Origin: Labia minor
Lineage: Eukaryota; Arthropoda; Insecta; Dermaptera; Spongiphoridae
DNA length: 64,000 bases
Direction: 5' to 3'
Assembly: GCA_963082975.1 (NCBI GenBank)
Contig: OY720350.1
Span: forward strand, 40,603,851-40,667,850
In this document: positions 47,741 through 58,710 of the stretch, in pieces
How positions within the stretch are numbered: position 1 is the first letter of the stretch
How the letters are laid out: each line of letters opens with the position of its first letter
Made by a program: the position numbers and the translations under genes
The notes under the pieces: generated by a model
Seen by the model: only the letters and a program-made list of their open reading frames with translations
Database searches by the model: none
What the model was told of the DNA's origin: nothing

Positions 47741-48972
47741 TATATATATATATAATAAAAAATTATAATATGATGTGAATGACTTAAATTGTTTAATTTA
47801 ATTTTTTTGACGTTAATATTTCTCTTGCTCTATTTTGAGTTTTAGAAAAGTCACGGTGAAGAAGGTTATATCTGGTGAATAGGGTAACTGTTATAGACAG
47901 AATTGATTAAAAAATAAAATAATATTTATCTAAGAGGTTGATTAAGTAATTTCTATAGTTAACTTAAAAATATCAAAATTATAAAATATTATATTATATT
48001 TAAAATAATTATGGTGTGCTGGTGTAATTTTTAACTATTACATGTGAATATTCACAACAATTAAATCTTTTAGTTTAAAACTTGAAAAAATTAACTATTT
48101 ATGATGATATATTTTTTATTATCTTATAAGCATCGTTATTTATTTTTTATACTTCATGATCTTTAGAATTATGTCTGAATAATATATTTTTAATTTTACA
48201 AATATTGTGTAGTTATTTTAAATGATGAAAATTATATTTTAATTTATTAATTAAATTTATTTTCTTATATTTGCAAATGAAACAAAGAAAGTAATAAATC
48301 AAGGTGAAATTGGTTTGGTTGGTTTTAGGGTGTGGTGTCTATCTGGTACTGACATTTTTAAATATATTTTTATTTATGGAAGAAGAAAAAATACTCCTGG
48401 TATATTTTTTACATATGTTATTACATTTTTATAATTATTAGTAGATTTAAATATATCCAATTATATCTTTAACAATAATTGTTTTATTATCCTAATTATT
48501 TTATAATATAATATATTGAAGTATATAAATTTTATATTATATTTTAAATAAAATTTTATTATTCTATAAGTTGACTAGAAATTTATATGATGAATAGAAA
48601 AAGTGAATTAATGACCATAAATATGTGTGAAATTCAAAGATTCTGCATCTATTGGACGTTTAAAAGATGTAATGTAGCATGATATTAATATTAGCTTATA
48701 TAGATTTATAAATGTATAAAAAAAACTAATTATTTGTTTTTAAGACTTGATTATCTTATGTTGAAATTATTTAATAATAATTTTTTTTAATATAATAATT
48801 TATAAAGTAATATTTTTTATTTGATTTAGTGATGAGAGTATGAAAATTAATAAAACCAAATTATATTTAGCATAGACAGAGTGGAGGAGGAGAGGGGTGG
48901 TTAAAAAATATAATGAAAGTTTCAAGGAAGAGATAAGAGACCTAAAATCACAATAAAAGTAGAAACTATATA
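47741..48972. other. AT-rich DNA between Helitrons H3 and H2
   Basis: No gene or recognised repeat apart from A/T runs. A purine-rich stretch at 48880-48960 (GTGGAGGAGGAGAGGGGTGG) precedes the H2 5' end. Confidence 0.45.
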
Positions 48973-50852
48973 TCTATATATATAAAGGAGAGTGTTTGTA
49001 TGTATGTATGTATGTATGTAATTTGTTTACTTTTTTGCTGTCATAGAAACAAACAAAAAAGAAATTTCCTACTTAACCGACACTTTACCGGTAATTTAGA
49101 ATTATGAACATCAAAAAATAAGAAACGATTTCTATGAAATTACATCACAATATTCTTATATATCTCTATGGTAACATAGGCTATAGATTTTATTAATATC
49201 TAATTCTAATCAATAACCGCAGAATTTAATTTTTTAAAGTTTATATAGTTCTCCGTGTTGTTCATTGAAGAGCCAGGCGTGGCCCACTGACTGGCGGACT
49301 CATTTTACACAATGTATATAACTAGCAATCAAAGAATTATTATAATATTTAACTTTTTATTTTAAATTCTAATATTCAAATATCATTTCAATTAAATAAT
49401 TTATTCTAAAAGTTCTCATTTTAATTAATATAATAAAATATTTAAATCATATTTAACTTAAAATATTTTGTATTTATTCTTTCCATATTTGAATAGGTAC
49501 TTCTTTAATTTTAAGGGAGGTAATTAACTATGATCTAAAAAAATTAATAAATGAACTTAATAATAAAAAATCAAATAAATCCATTAATTTAAATTAATAC
49601 TATTAATGAATGTATATATTGTTAATTTATCTTTAGTTTTATCAATACTTTTATACCGTTAATTTTTATAAATTGTCTCAAGTCTCTAACTTTGCATTTT
49701 CTAAAATTTTATTATAATTAAAAATATTCAATAAAAATCAAGCAATGAAATTAAAATATCAAAATGAAATGATCAAGAAATATTATACTCTATTATAACA
49801 TATACAATACTTATAACTATAGGCGGAGGAAATATTAGACGATATCATTGCGGGTTCATGCCAAATCGATTAACATTAATTAAGATATTTTCATTATGAC
49901 AGATATTAAAAAAACCGCGAATTCAATATCTCTGTTCACTAATTATTTGTAGACTTTAGTAAAACCTACGAATGACTCAATAGATCCGGATAAACTTTTT
50001 CAAATTTTGATCTTAAAATTTATCTTGAAGGTAGTAAAGAAAGAGTAAGATGCGGAAATCAATTGTAAAATATTAGGTGACCCAGACGAGTTAAATATAA
50101 TAGGAGATTCGGCAATTGCAATTATACAGATAGCGAGGAAAAATTAATCGAGGTAGGAAAAGAGATGAGGTTTGAAATTAATAATGATAAATAAATATAT
50201 TTAGAAACAAACAGGAGCAGTATTAACATACAAAATGTAGAATTTGAATATGTAGAAAAATTGAATGTAATCACGAAGGATAATAATATTTGAGAAGAAT
50301 TTAAATCGAAGTTGCAATCGGGAAACGCCTGTTATCATGCAGTAAAGAGGCTTATCTCACATCAAAATTATTATAAAAGGGAATGAAAATTAAAATATAT
50401 AAAACAATTATTTTGTCTGTTGTATTATATGACTGTGAGACATGGTCTATGATCTTAGGAGATGAGAGTGGATTCAGAGTATTTGAGAATAGGATTCCCC
50501 CCAGCATTTATGGGCCAAAGATGAGGACACCAGGGAATGACGTAAGAAAGATGGAACAGAGGCTCAGGATAAGGACACTTGGAGAAATGTGGTTGTAGCT
50601 GCCAAGAACTTTCGAGTAGATAGTTATAACATATTCAATAAAAATATATATAATTAATTTACTGATTAAATTAAAATATATTTTAAATAATCACACAATA
50701 AGAAATGAATGTTTTATGTTATACATTGATTGAAACAAAATGGATGAAAACCTTTTACTACTTTCAACCAAATACTATGTACCACTCGGGGGTACAGGGG
50801 GCGGAGCCCCCGTCTAGATGTGAAGAGCGACGAAGGAGCTCTGAGCAGCTAG
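48973..50852 (+). mobile_element. Helitron-like element H2 carrying LINE fragment
   Basis: It starts TCTATATATATAAAGGAGAG after A and ends GAGCAGCTAG before T, with GGGGGCGGAGCCCCC upstream of the end. It is 1,880 bp and homologous to H1 over nearly its whole length. The subterminal hairpin is imperfect here (GAGCGACGAAGGAGCTC). No Rep or helicase frame is present, so it depends on a helper. The insertion leaves no target duplication, as expected for Helitrons. Confidence 0.78.
50135..50600 (+). pseudogene. LINE RT-region fragment inside H2
   Basis: Decayed KLIEVGKEMRFEINND is followed by an intact 71-codon stretch (50383-50598) with VLYDCETWSMILGDESGF, FENRIPPSIYGPKMRTPG and MEQRLRIRTLGEMW. 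It is homologous to the H1 and H3 fragments. There is no start context or full domain. Confidence 0.68.
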
Positions 50853-51004
50853 TATATCTATATGATTAAGAAATTAATTTATACTCAAAAATTAACCTCA
50901 TCTTTAGGAATGTTTTTAGATTATTATAATAAATTATGAAAGAGATTTCATTTACATAACAAATTAAAAATTAAATCATAAACAAATATAACAATATAAT
51001 ACTA

Positions 51005-51484
51005 GGTTGTTCAATAAGTTCGCGGAGCGTTAAATATTCGTCAATATCATCAGAAAAATACAATATTGGTATTGAAAGACCTTCGATTAACTGAAAGAGA
51101 TTTAACAGAGTATTTAGGCATTTCATTGGACAAAATTTTGTGTGTTAATTTGGGTTTCAAAACTATGTGCAAAATGGGTGCTGCAAAAACCATTGCTAAA
51201 ATAAATCAATTGAAGTACGAATTGTTGCAACATCCAGCCTATTCGCAAGATTTAGCTCCCTCCGACTTCTGACTCTTACCACAGAACTCAAACAAAATCT
51301 CCGTAGGAAACGATTTTCTTCAATCGAAGTAGCTGGAAAACAACTACAGTCAAATGCTCCATAAATTAGAAGACCTTTAGAATAAGTGTATTGAATTTGA
51401 GCGAAACTACACTGAAAAATAAAGTCACTTTTAAAAATAAAAATTGGCTTCTTCATTTCTGTTCCGCGAACTTATTGAACAACC
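51005..51484 (+). mobile_element. Deleted mariner-like element (GGTTGTTCAATAAGTTCGCG ends)
   Basis: GGTTGTTCAATAAGTTCGCG on the left and CGCGAACTTATTGAACAACC on the right are exact inverse repeats, with TA outside each (51003-51004 and 51485-51486). The length is 480 bp. The terminal motif TTCAATAAGTTC is related to that of the 7396 element, but the families are distinct. Confidence 0.9.
51066..51272 (+). pseudogene. Deleted mariner transposase
   Basis: The 68-codon frame has an N-terminal helix-turn-helix-like part (LRLTERDLTEYLGIS) and then GFKTMCKMGA. It then runs directly into the C-terminal block LLQHPAYSQDLAPSDF, the conserved motif before the third catalytic Asp/Glu position. Most of the catalytic core is deleted. 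Confidence 0.78.
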
Positions 51485-51509
51485 TATTATATTATAATAT
51501 AATATAAAA

Positions 51510-52022
51510 AAAAACAGATATGGATACATAAATAATAAATATAAACATTTTTAATTTTATTTTATTTATAATATATATGCAAGAGACCAGGCTGTGACGT
51601 CATGAATGGCTGGATGACGTCATAAAATTTTAAATTAAGAAAAAACTAATAAAGATAAGTATAAAACCAATACAAAGTGAATGATTCGTGATGATATGTA
51701 AAAAATCTCCTCATGTGAAATTTGGTGTACCGTCGATCGTTAATACTACCACTTCCAGTTTCCAGATTTGCACCAAAAGTTGATCAATTCATCCCACTGA
51801 TGCATTAAGTAAATATACCAAATTTCATCAAAATCGTTTGAGCAGTTCAGGCTGTACACATCTATACGGACGTACAGACGGACAGACGGACAGACGGACG
51901 GACAGACATCATGCTAAAAATACTTTTTTCTCTTAAGAAAATGCATGATTCGTGGAGATATGTAAAAAACTCCACATGTGAAATTTGGTGTGAAAACAAT
52001 ACTATTACTATCGTCGGTCGGT
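51510..52022 (-). mobile_element. HINE-like element R1, copy 5 (3'-truncated)
   Basis: The microsatellite (GGAC/AGAC)n is at 51867-51904, paired TGACGTCA motifs lie at 51595-51620, and the ACCGACCGAC 5' end is at 52022. The hairpin end is missing: similarity begins at AAACAGATATGGATACATAA, 25 bp after the mariner at 51005-51484. Confidence 0.68.
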
Positions 52023-52962
52023 AATAATAAAAATAAATATATAAAATATCTATTTTAATTTTACAAAATTACTATCCTCAGAATGGTTACTTCATATTAG
52101 TGATGACACCGATTAGAATATTTACAATTTATTTATTATTAAAATTATATTGCAGTGTTTTTAAAATTTATTGTCTACACAATAGTAAAGATTTTAATAC
52201 AAATATATATATAACATGTTAATTAAATAGAAATAATATATATTAAGAGAAATAGTTTAAGTTTATATTATAAAAATATAATATTTTATTGATTTTTTTC
52301 CTCCAACATTAATTGATAGATATCAATCAAACAATTATTTATCATGTAACTAGTATTTTTTATAGAAATCAAACATTGCTAAGTAATTTATGCAGATTTG
52401 TTTTCCTTTACGAAAGTTTAATTATATTTTGTTTTTATATTAGTCTTCTACTTTGATATATATCTTTGTTGATTAAAGATAAAATTTATAATTTCTATTA
52501 AAATATAAAACACATTTTAATCGAAGGTTGTCTCAATTATTTTATTATATTATATTAATTTAGTAATTTTTTTCTATTAGATATTATAAATATCTATATA
52601 TTTTAAATAGATATATGCCATCCGAATTCTTAAGAATTTAATAAAAATTAAATAAAAAAATAAAAAATAGCTGGCTTGAGTTAAATAATGAAAACATTTA
52701 CAGCTAAACTAATATATTCATTTAACATTCATGAATTTAAAAAATTAAATATAAATAGGATTCTTGAGATCTTCGATGGGGTTATCGATTTCTTTTTTTT
52801 TTTTTGTTTTTTAAATAAGGAATTTATTTTGCATCTCCTTTGAATTTAATGAATCTCATAGAATTTACTTGAAACAAAGACAGATGTTATATGTTATATT
52901 TATGAAAGGCGAAGTTACTTACTACTTAAAAATAAATAAAAATTCATATCGATATATATCCA
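52023..52962. other. AT-rich DNA, no gene seen
   Basis: Simple AT-rich sequence without repeats recognisable elsewhere in the window. Confidence 0.5.
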
Positions 52963-53100
52963 TTGGTCACACAGAGTAAGACCCAGAATCCCAAAAAATA
53001 TTCCCACCTAAATAATCTCTTGAAAATGGCACCAAAATGGGTGCCGAAACGTCGAGAAAACAATCTCACAAAAATACGTGATTATATCCATTGTTAATCT
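52963..53100. repeat. Dispersed repeat R7, copy 2
   Basis: It matches 32680-32820 at most positions, including GCCGAAACGTCGAGAAAA and ACAAAAATACGTGATTATAT. Both copies lack coding parts. The matched unit is about 135 bp. Confidence 0.55.
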
Positions 53101-53329
53101 GATAGTAATATATATATATATATATTATATATAATTATAAGTTTTTTTGAAAATTAATTTGAAATTTAAACTTGACTTGAATTTTATATTAATTTAATAA
53201 TCAAAAATAATAAATAAAATATAATTTCAATATTTCAACATTGGTATCTTCAGACTGATTATGTCATTGGCAGAGGATGGACAGAGGCCATCATCAATTA
53301 GTATTATAGATTTGTTACGATATTATAAT

Positions 53330-53440
53330 CAGTCGCGCAACCAGGATTTGATCCTGGGGGGGGGGGGTTTGACTAGCCGCTCCACCTTCCTATGGCGGGG
53401 TCCCCCCCTCCCCCCGGGGCTCTCTCAAAGACAAATTTTC
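53330..53440. repeat. G/C-run repeat terminus (G12 tract)
   Basis: GCGCAACCAGGATTTGATCC is followed by 11-12 G, then GGCGGGGTCCCCCCCTCCCC. A second tract, CTCCTG plus about 13 G and TTAAAACCCCCC, lies at 56088-56118. These look like opposite ends of one transposon family or element, but the pairing is unproven. Confidence 0.4.
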
Positions 53441-53603
53441 ATTAAGATTTTTTTTTTATATTAAATATTTAAAAAAGTTTTGTAAATGAAACACTGATTT
53501 TACAAAATCTGGCAAAAAAATTTAATTTTGTATTTTATTTACTCGTATTCACAGTTTTAGAAAGAAAATATTTTTTTCCAGCTATAAGTAAATCATTTTA
53601 GCT

Positions 53604-54130
53604 TTCCTCATGGAATGAGGAGAGCTTATACGATGGTCGGAAAATTTTGAAAATTTTTGCTTCGAGATTTTTCGAGATTTCCACTTTTCAGACGGTTCTG
53701 AATTCAAAACTGCAAAAAAAAATTTTTTTGAACCGGCCGGCCGGACGTTCGTTACCGAGATTACGTCTAAACAAAATGAGATATTGTCTTGAAATTTGAT
53801 ATTTAGATGTTTTTGAAGTGAAACTTCTTTAGCGGCGTCCTGACATTTGGTTGAGAATGGAGAGTGAATTGAAAAATTGAAATTTCGTAACGCGTTACGA
53901 AACGCAAGAGAGAAAAAAGATATAGATATAACGAGTGAGAATGAGATAGCCTCTATCTCCGTCTCTCTTTTGTGCGGTGTTTCGTTCTTGAGAGAGAGGC
54001 TATCTGGGTCTTTCTTTTGTCCGGTCTTTCGTCTTTGAGAAAGAGGCTATCTGCGTGTTGCTTTTGTGCTGTCTTTCGTTCTAATACCCTCTCGCTAGGT
54101 CCAAAGTCCATGGCGCGCATGCGCGCTAGT
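53604..54130 (+). mobile_element. Helentron-like 5' region
   Basis: The 5' hairpin AGCTTTCCTCATGGAATGAG continues GAGAGCT, the same plan as ACTATCTC-GCCA-GAGATAGT in R2. It is followed by a (CCGG)n-rich core (GAACCGGCCGGCCGGACGTT), GAAATTTGATATTTAGATG, and GTAACGCGTTACG near the end. It is upstream of the endonuclease remnant at 55015-55412, with R2 copy 5 inserted between. I infer that both belong to one decayed Helentron. No 3' end was found. Confidence 0.4.
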
Positions 54131-54148
54131 TAAGTCATATATAATTAG

Positions 54149-54752
54149 CTGGAGTGTCTCCACTCGACTATCTCGCAATTTGAGAATTGGATTAAATAAT
54201 ATAATATATTATATTTAAATTAAATTTAATTAATTATAAATTATAAATAATAAATAATAAATATTAAATCAGCGCATGTTTGGCTTTTTGTTGATGGCAC
54301 CACGTTACGTGTTGGCGCGTGAGATTTGCAGTGTTAAAAAATTAATTCTGGTAATTTTAGCGAATCAATCAAGCTGAAATTCTATATATAGCAGTTTTAT
54401 ACAATTATTAATCATGTGAAAAATTATCAAACATATATCTTTATTTTTACGGTCACTTTAGAGGAAAAAAAATCAAAACGTTGTAGGTAATGACCATCTT
54501 CCGGTTGAGCTACATTTCTCAAAAGTTGATAGAAAACTATGCATTTTGAATAATGCCCATCTACCAAATTTCATCATTCTAGCTCAAACCGTTTTTGCGT
54601 AATCTTGGTTACATACATGCACACACACACACACATACATTTTTCTCAACCTTAGTGAAAATGATTCAGGAACCTTCAAAACGTATAAAAACATCAAAAT
54701 CTCAACATCGAAAATTTTCGTGATCGCAATACTATCTCTGGCGAGATAGTAA
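54149..54752 (-). mobile_element. HINE-like element R2, copy 5 (complete)
   Basis: The best R2 copy. The minus strand starts ACTATCTCGCCAGAGATAGT (54752) and ends GCGAGATAGTCGAGTGGAGA plus CACTCCAG (54149). The microsatellite is short (TG)n at 54620-54640. It shows the 10-bp subterminal inverted repeat ACTATCTCGC/GCGAGATAGT and the terminal GAGTG-GAGA-CACTC hairpin. The frame at 54584-54889 is read-through. Confidence 0.78.
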
Positions 54753-54756
54753 AAAT

Positions 54757-54790
<34 letters not shown>

Positions 54791-55014
54791 TGAAATAATT
54801 AAAATTCTCAAGTCAAATATACAGCGTGCACGCATACCGACGCATGTAATTGTGTGTGTGAACATGGTCGGCGATTCACACGCCAACACATACAGTTATG
54901 TGCGTCGATGACCATTCACGTTATTTATCCGAATCTCAACATTACTTTAACACTACTAAATCAATTTAAAATTATTATTGCATTTAAAACTGCTTTTCTC
55001 TACTCCACAGATTT

Positions 55015-55412
55015 CACTATGCCGAAAAAAAATAACGACCAAAATTTAGACGATATTATTTATTTCACTACTGGTTTATAGCCACACAGGTGCTAATGCA
55101 CTTGAACGAGGCGAAGATAAAATCCCTCTAATTCTCGGGGGAGATTTTAATGTAAATTTTGAATCTGATGATTCGTTGCCGTTGATCAACTTTCTTCGAG
55201 AAACATTTGGTCTGCTTATAAATAACGATCCCAAGGAATCAACAACAAAATCTGGAACTACAATAGATGCTGTTTTTACACGTTATATAGAAAATATCGA
55301 ATCACGAACATATATATCTTATTTTAGTTATCACAAGCCATTAATATCAGTATTACCAATTGAAGCACCAACCGACAATAGTACAGGCAATGTAGATATG
55401 ATGATAGAGTAG
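55015..55412 (+). pseudogene. Helentron-type endonuclease domain remnant
   Basis: An N-terminal NLDDIIYF part (55045-55075) ends at a stop. One frame over, it continues as HTGANALERGEDKIPLILGG, then GGDFNVNF (the Asp/Asn metal-binding block of APE-type endonucleases), INFLRETFGLLINND, GTTIDAVFTRYI and SYFSYHKPL (the final catalytic His region), stopping at TAG 55410-55412. This arrangement is seen in the AP-like endonuclease that Helentrons carry C-terminal to their Rep-helicase, and resembles CR1-type LINE endonucleases. Only about 120 residues remain, with a frameshift. No Rep or helicase is in the window. Confidence 0.7.
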
Positions 55413-55419
55413 ATAATAA

Positions 55420-56445
55420 TAATAATAAAGCGAATATTTGTTACGAAAATTTTATACTGTTATATGTCTTTCGAAATGATCCCTTTATTTTTCTCTATTT
55501 CTCTCTCACTCACACTCTCAACTAAAATTTATCTTATTCTCTAGATTGTAAGAAGTTTCACTTCCGCCACGTGTACGATGCTGCACATTTTGCTTTTTTT
55601 TTTTTGGAAATGATGGGCGGGGATTGGATTTTTTGTTTTTGGACAAGGTAGTTTACCCAAAATCCCTAAAGGAAAAAAAAATTGAAAAAATTAGTCTTCG
55701 TTTCATAATTTTTATGAAATTAGCAATTAATATATTAATAATAAAAAAATATTTAGAATTTGAGTAATAATATTTAGATTTATTTTATATTTAAATAATA
55801 GTCCAATTGGAAAATTTCACAATCATCAAGTAATCTTATATTAATTCTTTTGTTTTTTTATGATTTGGGCGAAATAATAAAATAATTTTTTTATTTCTTA
55901 TATTAAATTCTATACGAAAAAATAAGCAATTTTTATTTTTGTTAAAATTTTTTTAAAATAAAATAAACTTACTTATTATACAGTAAGTTATACTTTAAGA
56001 ATGTTTTTTTTTCAAATAAAAAGGATTATTTTTCTTTTCTATTTGTAATATAGTACATAATATACAGCAATTATAATTTTTTTCCTCTCTCCTGGGGGGG
56101 GGGGGGTTAAAACCCCCCAAACACTGTTATAATTAATCACTTTAAATTTCATATGTATAAATTTGATCATTATCTTTATAATTGAAATTATATAGTTATA
56201 TCATGTTCTAATAATTTATAGATATATGTATAGTATAGTATTTGCACGTGAATTAAAATTTGGTTTACCGTTCAATTCACAGAGATACTGTAATTTATAC
56301 CAATACTAATTGAAGATTATAATAGCAATTTTTTTTTTTATTTTTTTATTCAAATAGAAACAATTTTCAAAAATATATACACGTGAATGATTCTCGTCTT
56401 TCTTTATTCAGAACCTAACAATCTGCTGAAACAAAATAAAAAACC

Positions 56446-56476
<31 letters not shown>

Positions 56477-56560
56477 ATTGACCATCTCACACCGGTTTCA
56501 AAAGAATGAAGGGTATGCAAACAAGACATGTGAACGTATTACGATTAGGGTAATATATAC
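55420..56560. other. AT-rich DNA with G-tract and A-runs
   Basis: AAGAAGTTTCACTTCCGCC at 55549-55567 is the reverse of the AGAAGT/ACTTC motif at 53818 and 30905. A G13 tract with TTAAAACCCCCC lies at 56094-56118, and an A-run of about 30 at 56446-56475. No gene. Confidence 0.45.
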
Positions 56561-56569
56561 TTGAATATG

Positions 56570-56905
56570 TTTTCCCGATTGGAGGATCGATGGACGGGCG
56601 ACGGGGCCGGGGCACGGGGCGAACGGCGGCTCTTTGAAGAGGCATGGATTGATCCGAGCAACCGGCCGATTAGCGTTTCGTCAAGGTAAATTAGCTGGGG
56701 GCTAATTGAAGCCCGCGTTTAGAAAACACCTCTTGAAAAATTCCGATCGGAAAACAACCAAAGCGTGTGTTGTCTTTGTCTCCCCCTCCCCCCCTCTCTT
56801 TCCTCTCACCCCACGGATCCCCTTTCTCATTCATCTTGACCAGTTGGATGGCCTCGCTGATGAAACGTTCCCTAATCAACAATCCAACTGTGAATTTTAA
56901 AGTGA
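56570..56905. promoter_or_regulatory. GC-rich unique island, candidate conserved element
   Basis: A sharp GC-rich block (GATGGACGGGCGACGGGGCC, CGAGCAACCGGCCGATTAGC, CGTTTCGTCAAGG) runs into TAAATTAGCTGGGGGCTAATT, a pair of inverted homeodomain-like TTAG/CTAATT sites. The two opposed open frames (56691-56912 minus and 56706-56900 plus) have no domain features and are likely chance. It is not repeated in the window. It may be a developmental enhancer or an unrecognised promoter or exon. Confidence 0.35.
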
Positions 56906-57042
56906 GATTCAATTTTCATTTTTAAATGATCTGAAAGAGAATCAAAATATAAACCAAATTTTTCTCTTCACGCTACACTTTCATAAAAAAAAAATGTAAT
57001 ATATTTACATTCAAATCAAAGAGACAAATGAATATATACTCG

Positions 57043-57076
<34 letters not shown>

Positions 57077-57252
57077 AGAATTTTATAATCAAAATTATAT
57101 TTTTTGTCTGCTGATATGGTTAAACACAATATAATTGATAAATTCTGATGCTGTTCTATCATCAGAGAGCAATTTTAAATGTTGAAAAATAATTTATTAA
57201 ATTAAAAAGAAGATAAAATACTCCACTGTATTAAAATAGTATTTTTTTTAAA

Positions 57253-57745
57253 CATTTATGGTTAGGTCAATTTGGATAAAAAAAAAATTATTTTATTTTT
57301 CAACTTACTCTCCTATGAGCTCTATACACATCGTCCAACGTTTTCCCAATTTTTTTATTCATTCCTAAAAATAAGATTTGTCGAGGACATCAAAATATGT
57401 AGGTTTGTTTGTGAAGTGATTTCATCGTTGAAGTCAAATCTCTTTCCACCAAGCCATTTCAGGTTTGAGAACAAGAAGAGTCACTTGAAGCTAATGAACC
57501 TGGAGAATAAGGCGGATGAGGGAGCAAATAGTATCCCAATTCCTGGATTTTCATGGTAATTCACTTTTTTCCATTTTCTTCTCAAAACACGAAGTAGTCA
57601 CCTATGTCAAACAAAAACTAAAACACCCTGCTGGGTCAAGTTCTGACAGGAGTCATCTGATAGTTGCCCGCTGACAGGAGCAGTAATGCCATTTAATTTA
57701 AAAGGCGGGAAATTCAAAAAGTCTTCGATTTATTGATCTACCCTC
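57253..57745 (-). mobile_element. Decayed mariner-like element
   Basis: The right end read inward on the minus strand is GAGGGTAGATCAATAAATCG, the left end GTTAGGTCAATTTGG, a diverged inverted repeat. The minus strand encodes ELGYYLLPHPPYS and, further on, KRWTMCIELIGE, the C-terminal block (family KRW..CIEL.G.Y). The sequence between is disordered and the N-terminal half is missing. The 95-codon plus frame here is its shadow. Confidence 0.7.
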
Positions 57746-58340
57746 GTATTATAATATACATATTTGAGTTTAGTTTGTTCGTTATTAATTAGTAATTGCT
57801 TATTCCGAATACGCTGTTCTTGGCAAATAAAAATATTTAATTTATTTATTAGAAAAATTATTTATTTACAAGATCAAATTTAATTGACAAATAAAATCAT
57901 GTTATCATTCTTGAATTTATTAACTTTTCTCGTTAATTATATATATATTTTAATTTAGAAATTATAATTTTAGTAAATATATAAATTAATTTTTGACTGC
58001 CTGAGACAATGAAATTATGAGAAAATCAGCAAATTATAATTATGATAATGAAAATTTAATTAATTATAATTTAAAACATATTAAAGGTAAATTTTAATTT
58101 AAGAGTGCTTACACACAAACAAAAGAGGCCTGACTCCCACCCGCATGGATGCATAGCTGCAACAGTTCAACAGTTCAAAAGCATCAGTTATCAGAAATTT
58201 TGACTGCTTTCTCAGAAAAAATAAATAACAAAATAAGAAATAAATAATAAAAGTTTTCCGAAAAATTAAAAATTAGTAATTGGAAAATTTTTATCTTTAT
58301 TTGCTTTTCGAATTTATGTCTATTTAACCTTCACCTTTAT

Positions 58341-58705
58341 TATTATTATTATTTCCGTTTGGACCATCTAGGATCACGCAAAGCTCCCATATACAAGGGT
58401 ATTGATATTAAGTGGGCCCATATATGAATGTTCTTTAGGTGTTAACTTTATTCTTCTTTTTGTGTATTCGTGAAGCGTACCACCTGGAGTTATTCTCATC
58501 ACGATCCATAGTTGCTTATTGTTGCTTGTTTTTGAAGTAGTCCTGCTGGTGCAGGGTTGTATAGAACCAGTGCTTGTCAGTTCCTGGAGCTGGAGGCAGC
58601 TGATGTTAAATTGAATTTATTAGAAAAATCTGTTCTTGGTTAGAATCGAACGCCGACTTCTTGTGTAGAAGGTTGCCACGCTACACTCTCGGCCAAGCCA
58701 CCTCC
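58341..58705 (-). mobile_element. tRNA-derived SINE, second copy/family
   Basis: The minus strand starts GGAGGTGGCTTGGCCGAGAG (A box) and GCGTTCGATTCTAACC (B box), then AATTCAATTTAACATCAGCT, a link shared with the SINE at 44921. A body of about 230 bp and a tail GGAAATAATAATAATAATAA follow. The terminal GATCCTAGATGGTCC segment recurs at 60440-60454. The head, body and 3' end identify a complete element. The target duplication is not clear. Confidence 0.75.
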
Positions 58706-58710
58706 TTTAA

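Noticed and set aside
57272..57559. 95-codon plus frame with ENKKSHLKLMNLENKADEG
   Set aside because: Antisense of a mariner transposase block. The minus strand reads ELGYYLLPHPPYS and KRWTMCIEL.
58625..58705. Possible tRNA gene on the minus strand
   Set aside because: Same reasoning: it is the SINE head, with a body and AAT tail shared with a truncated copy.
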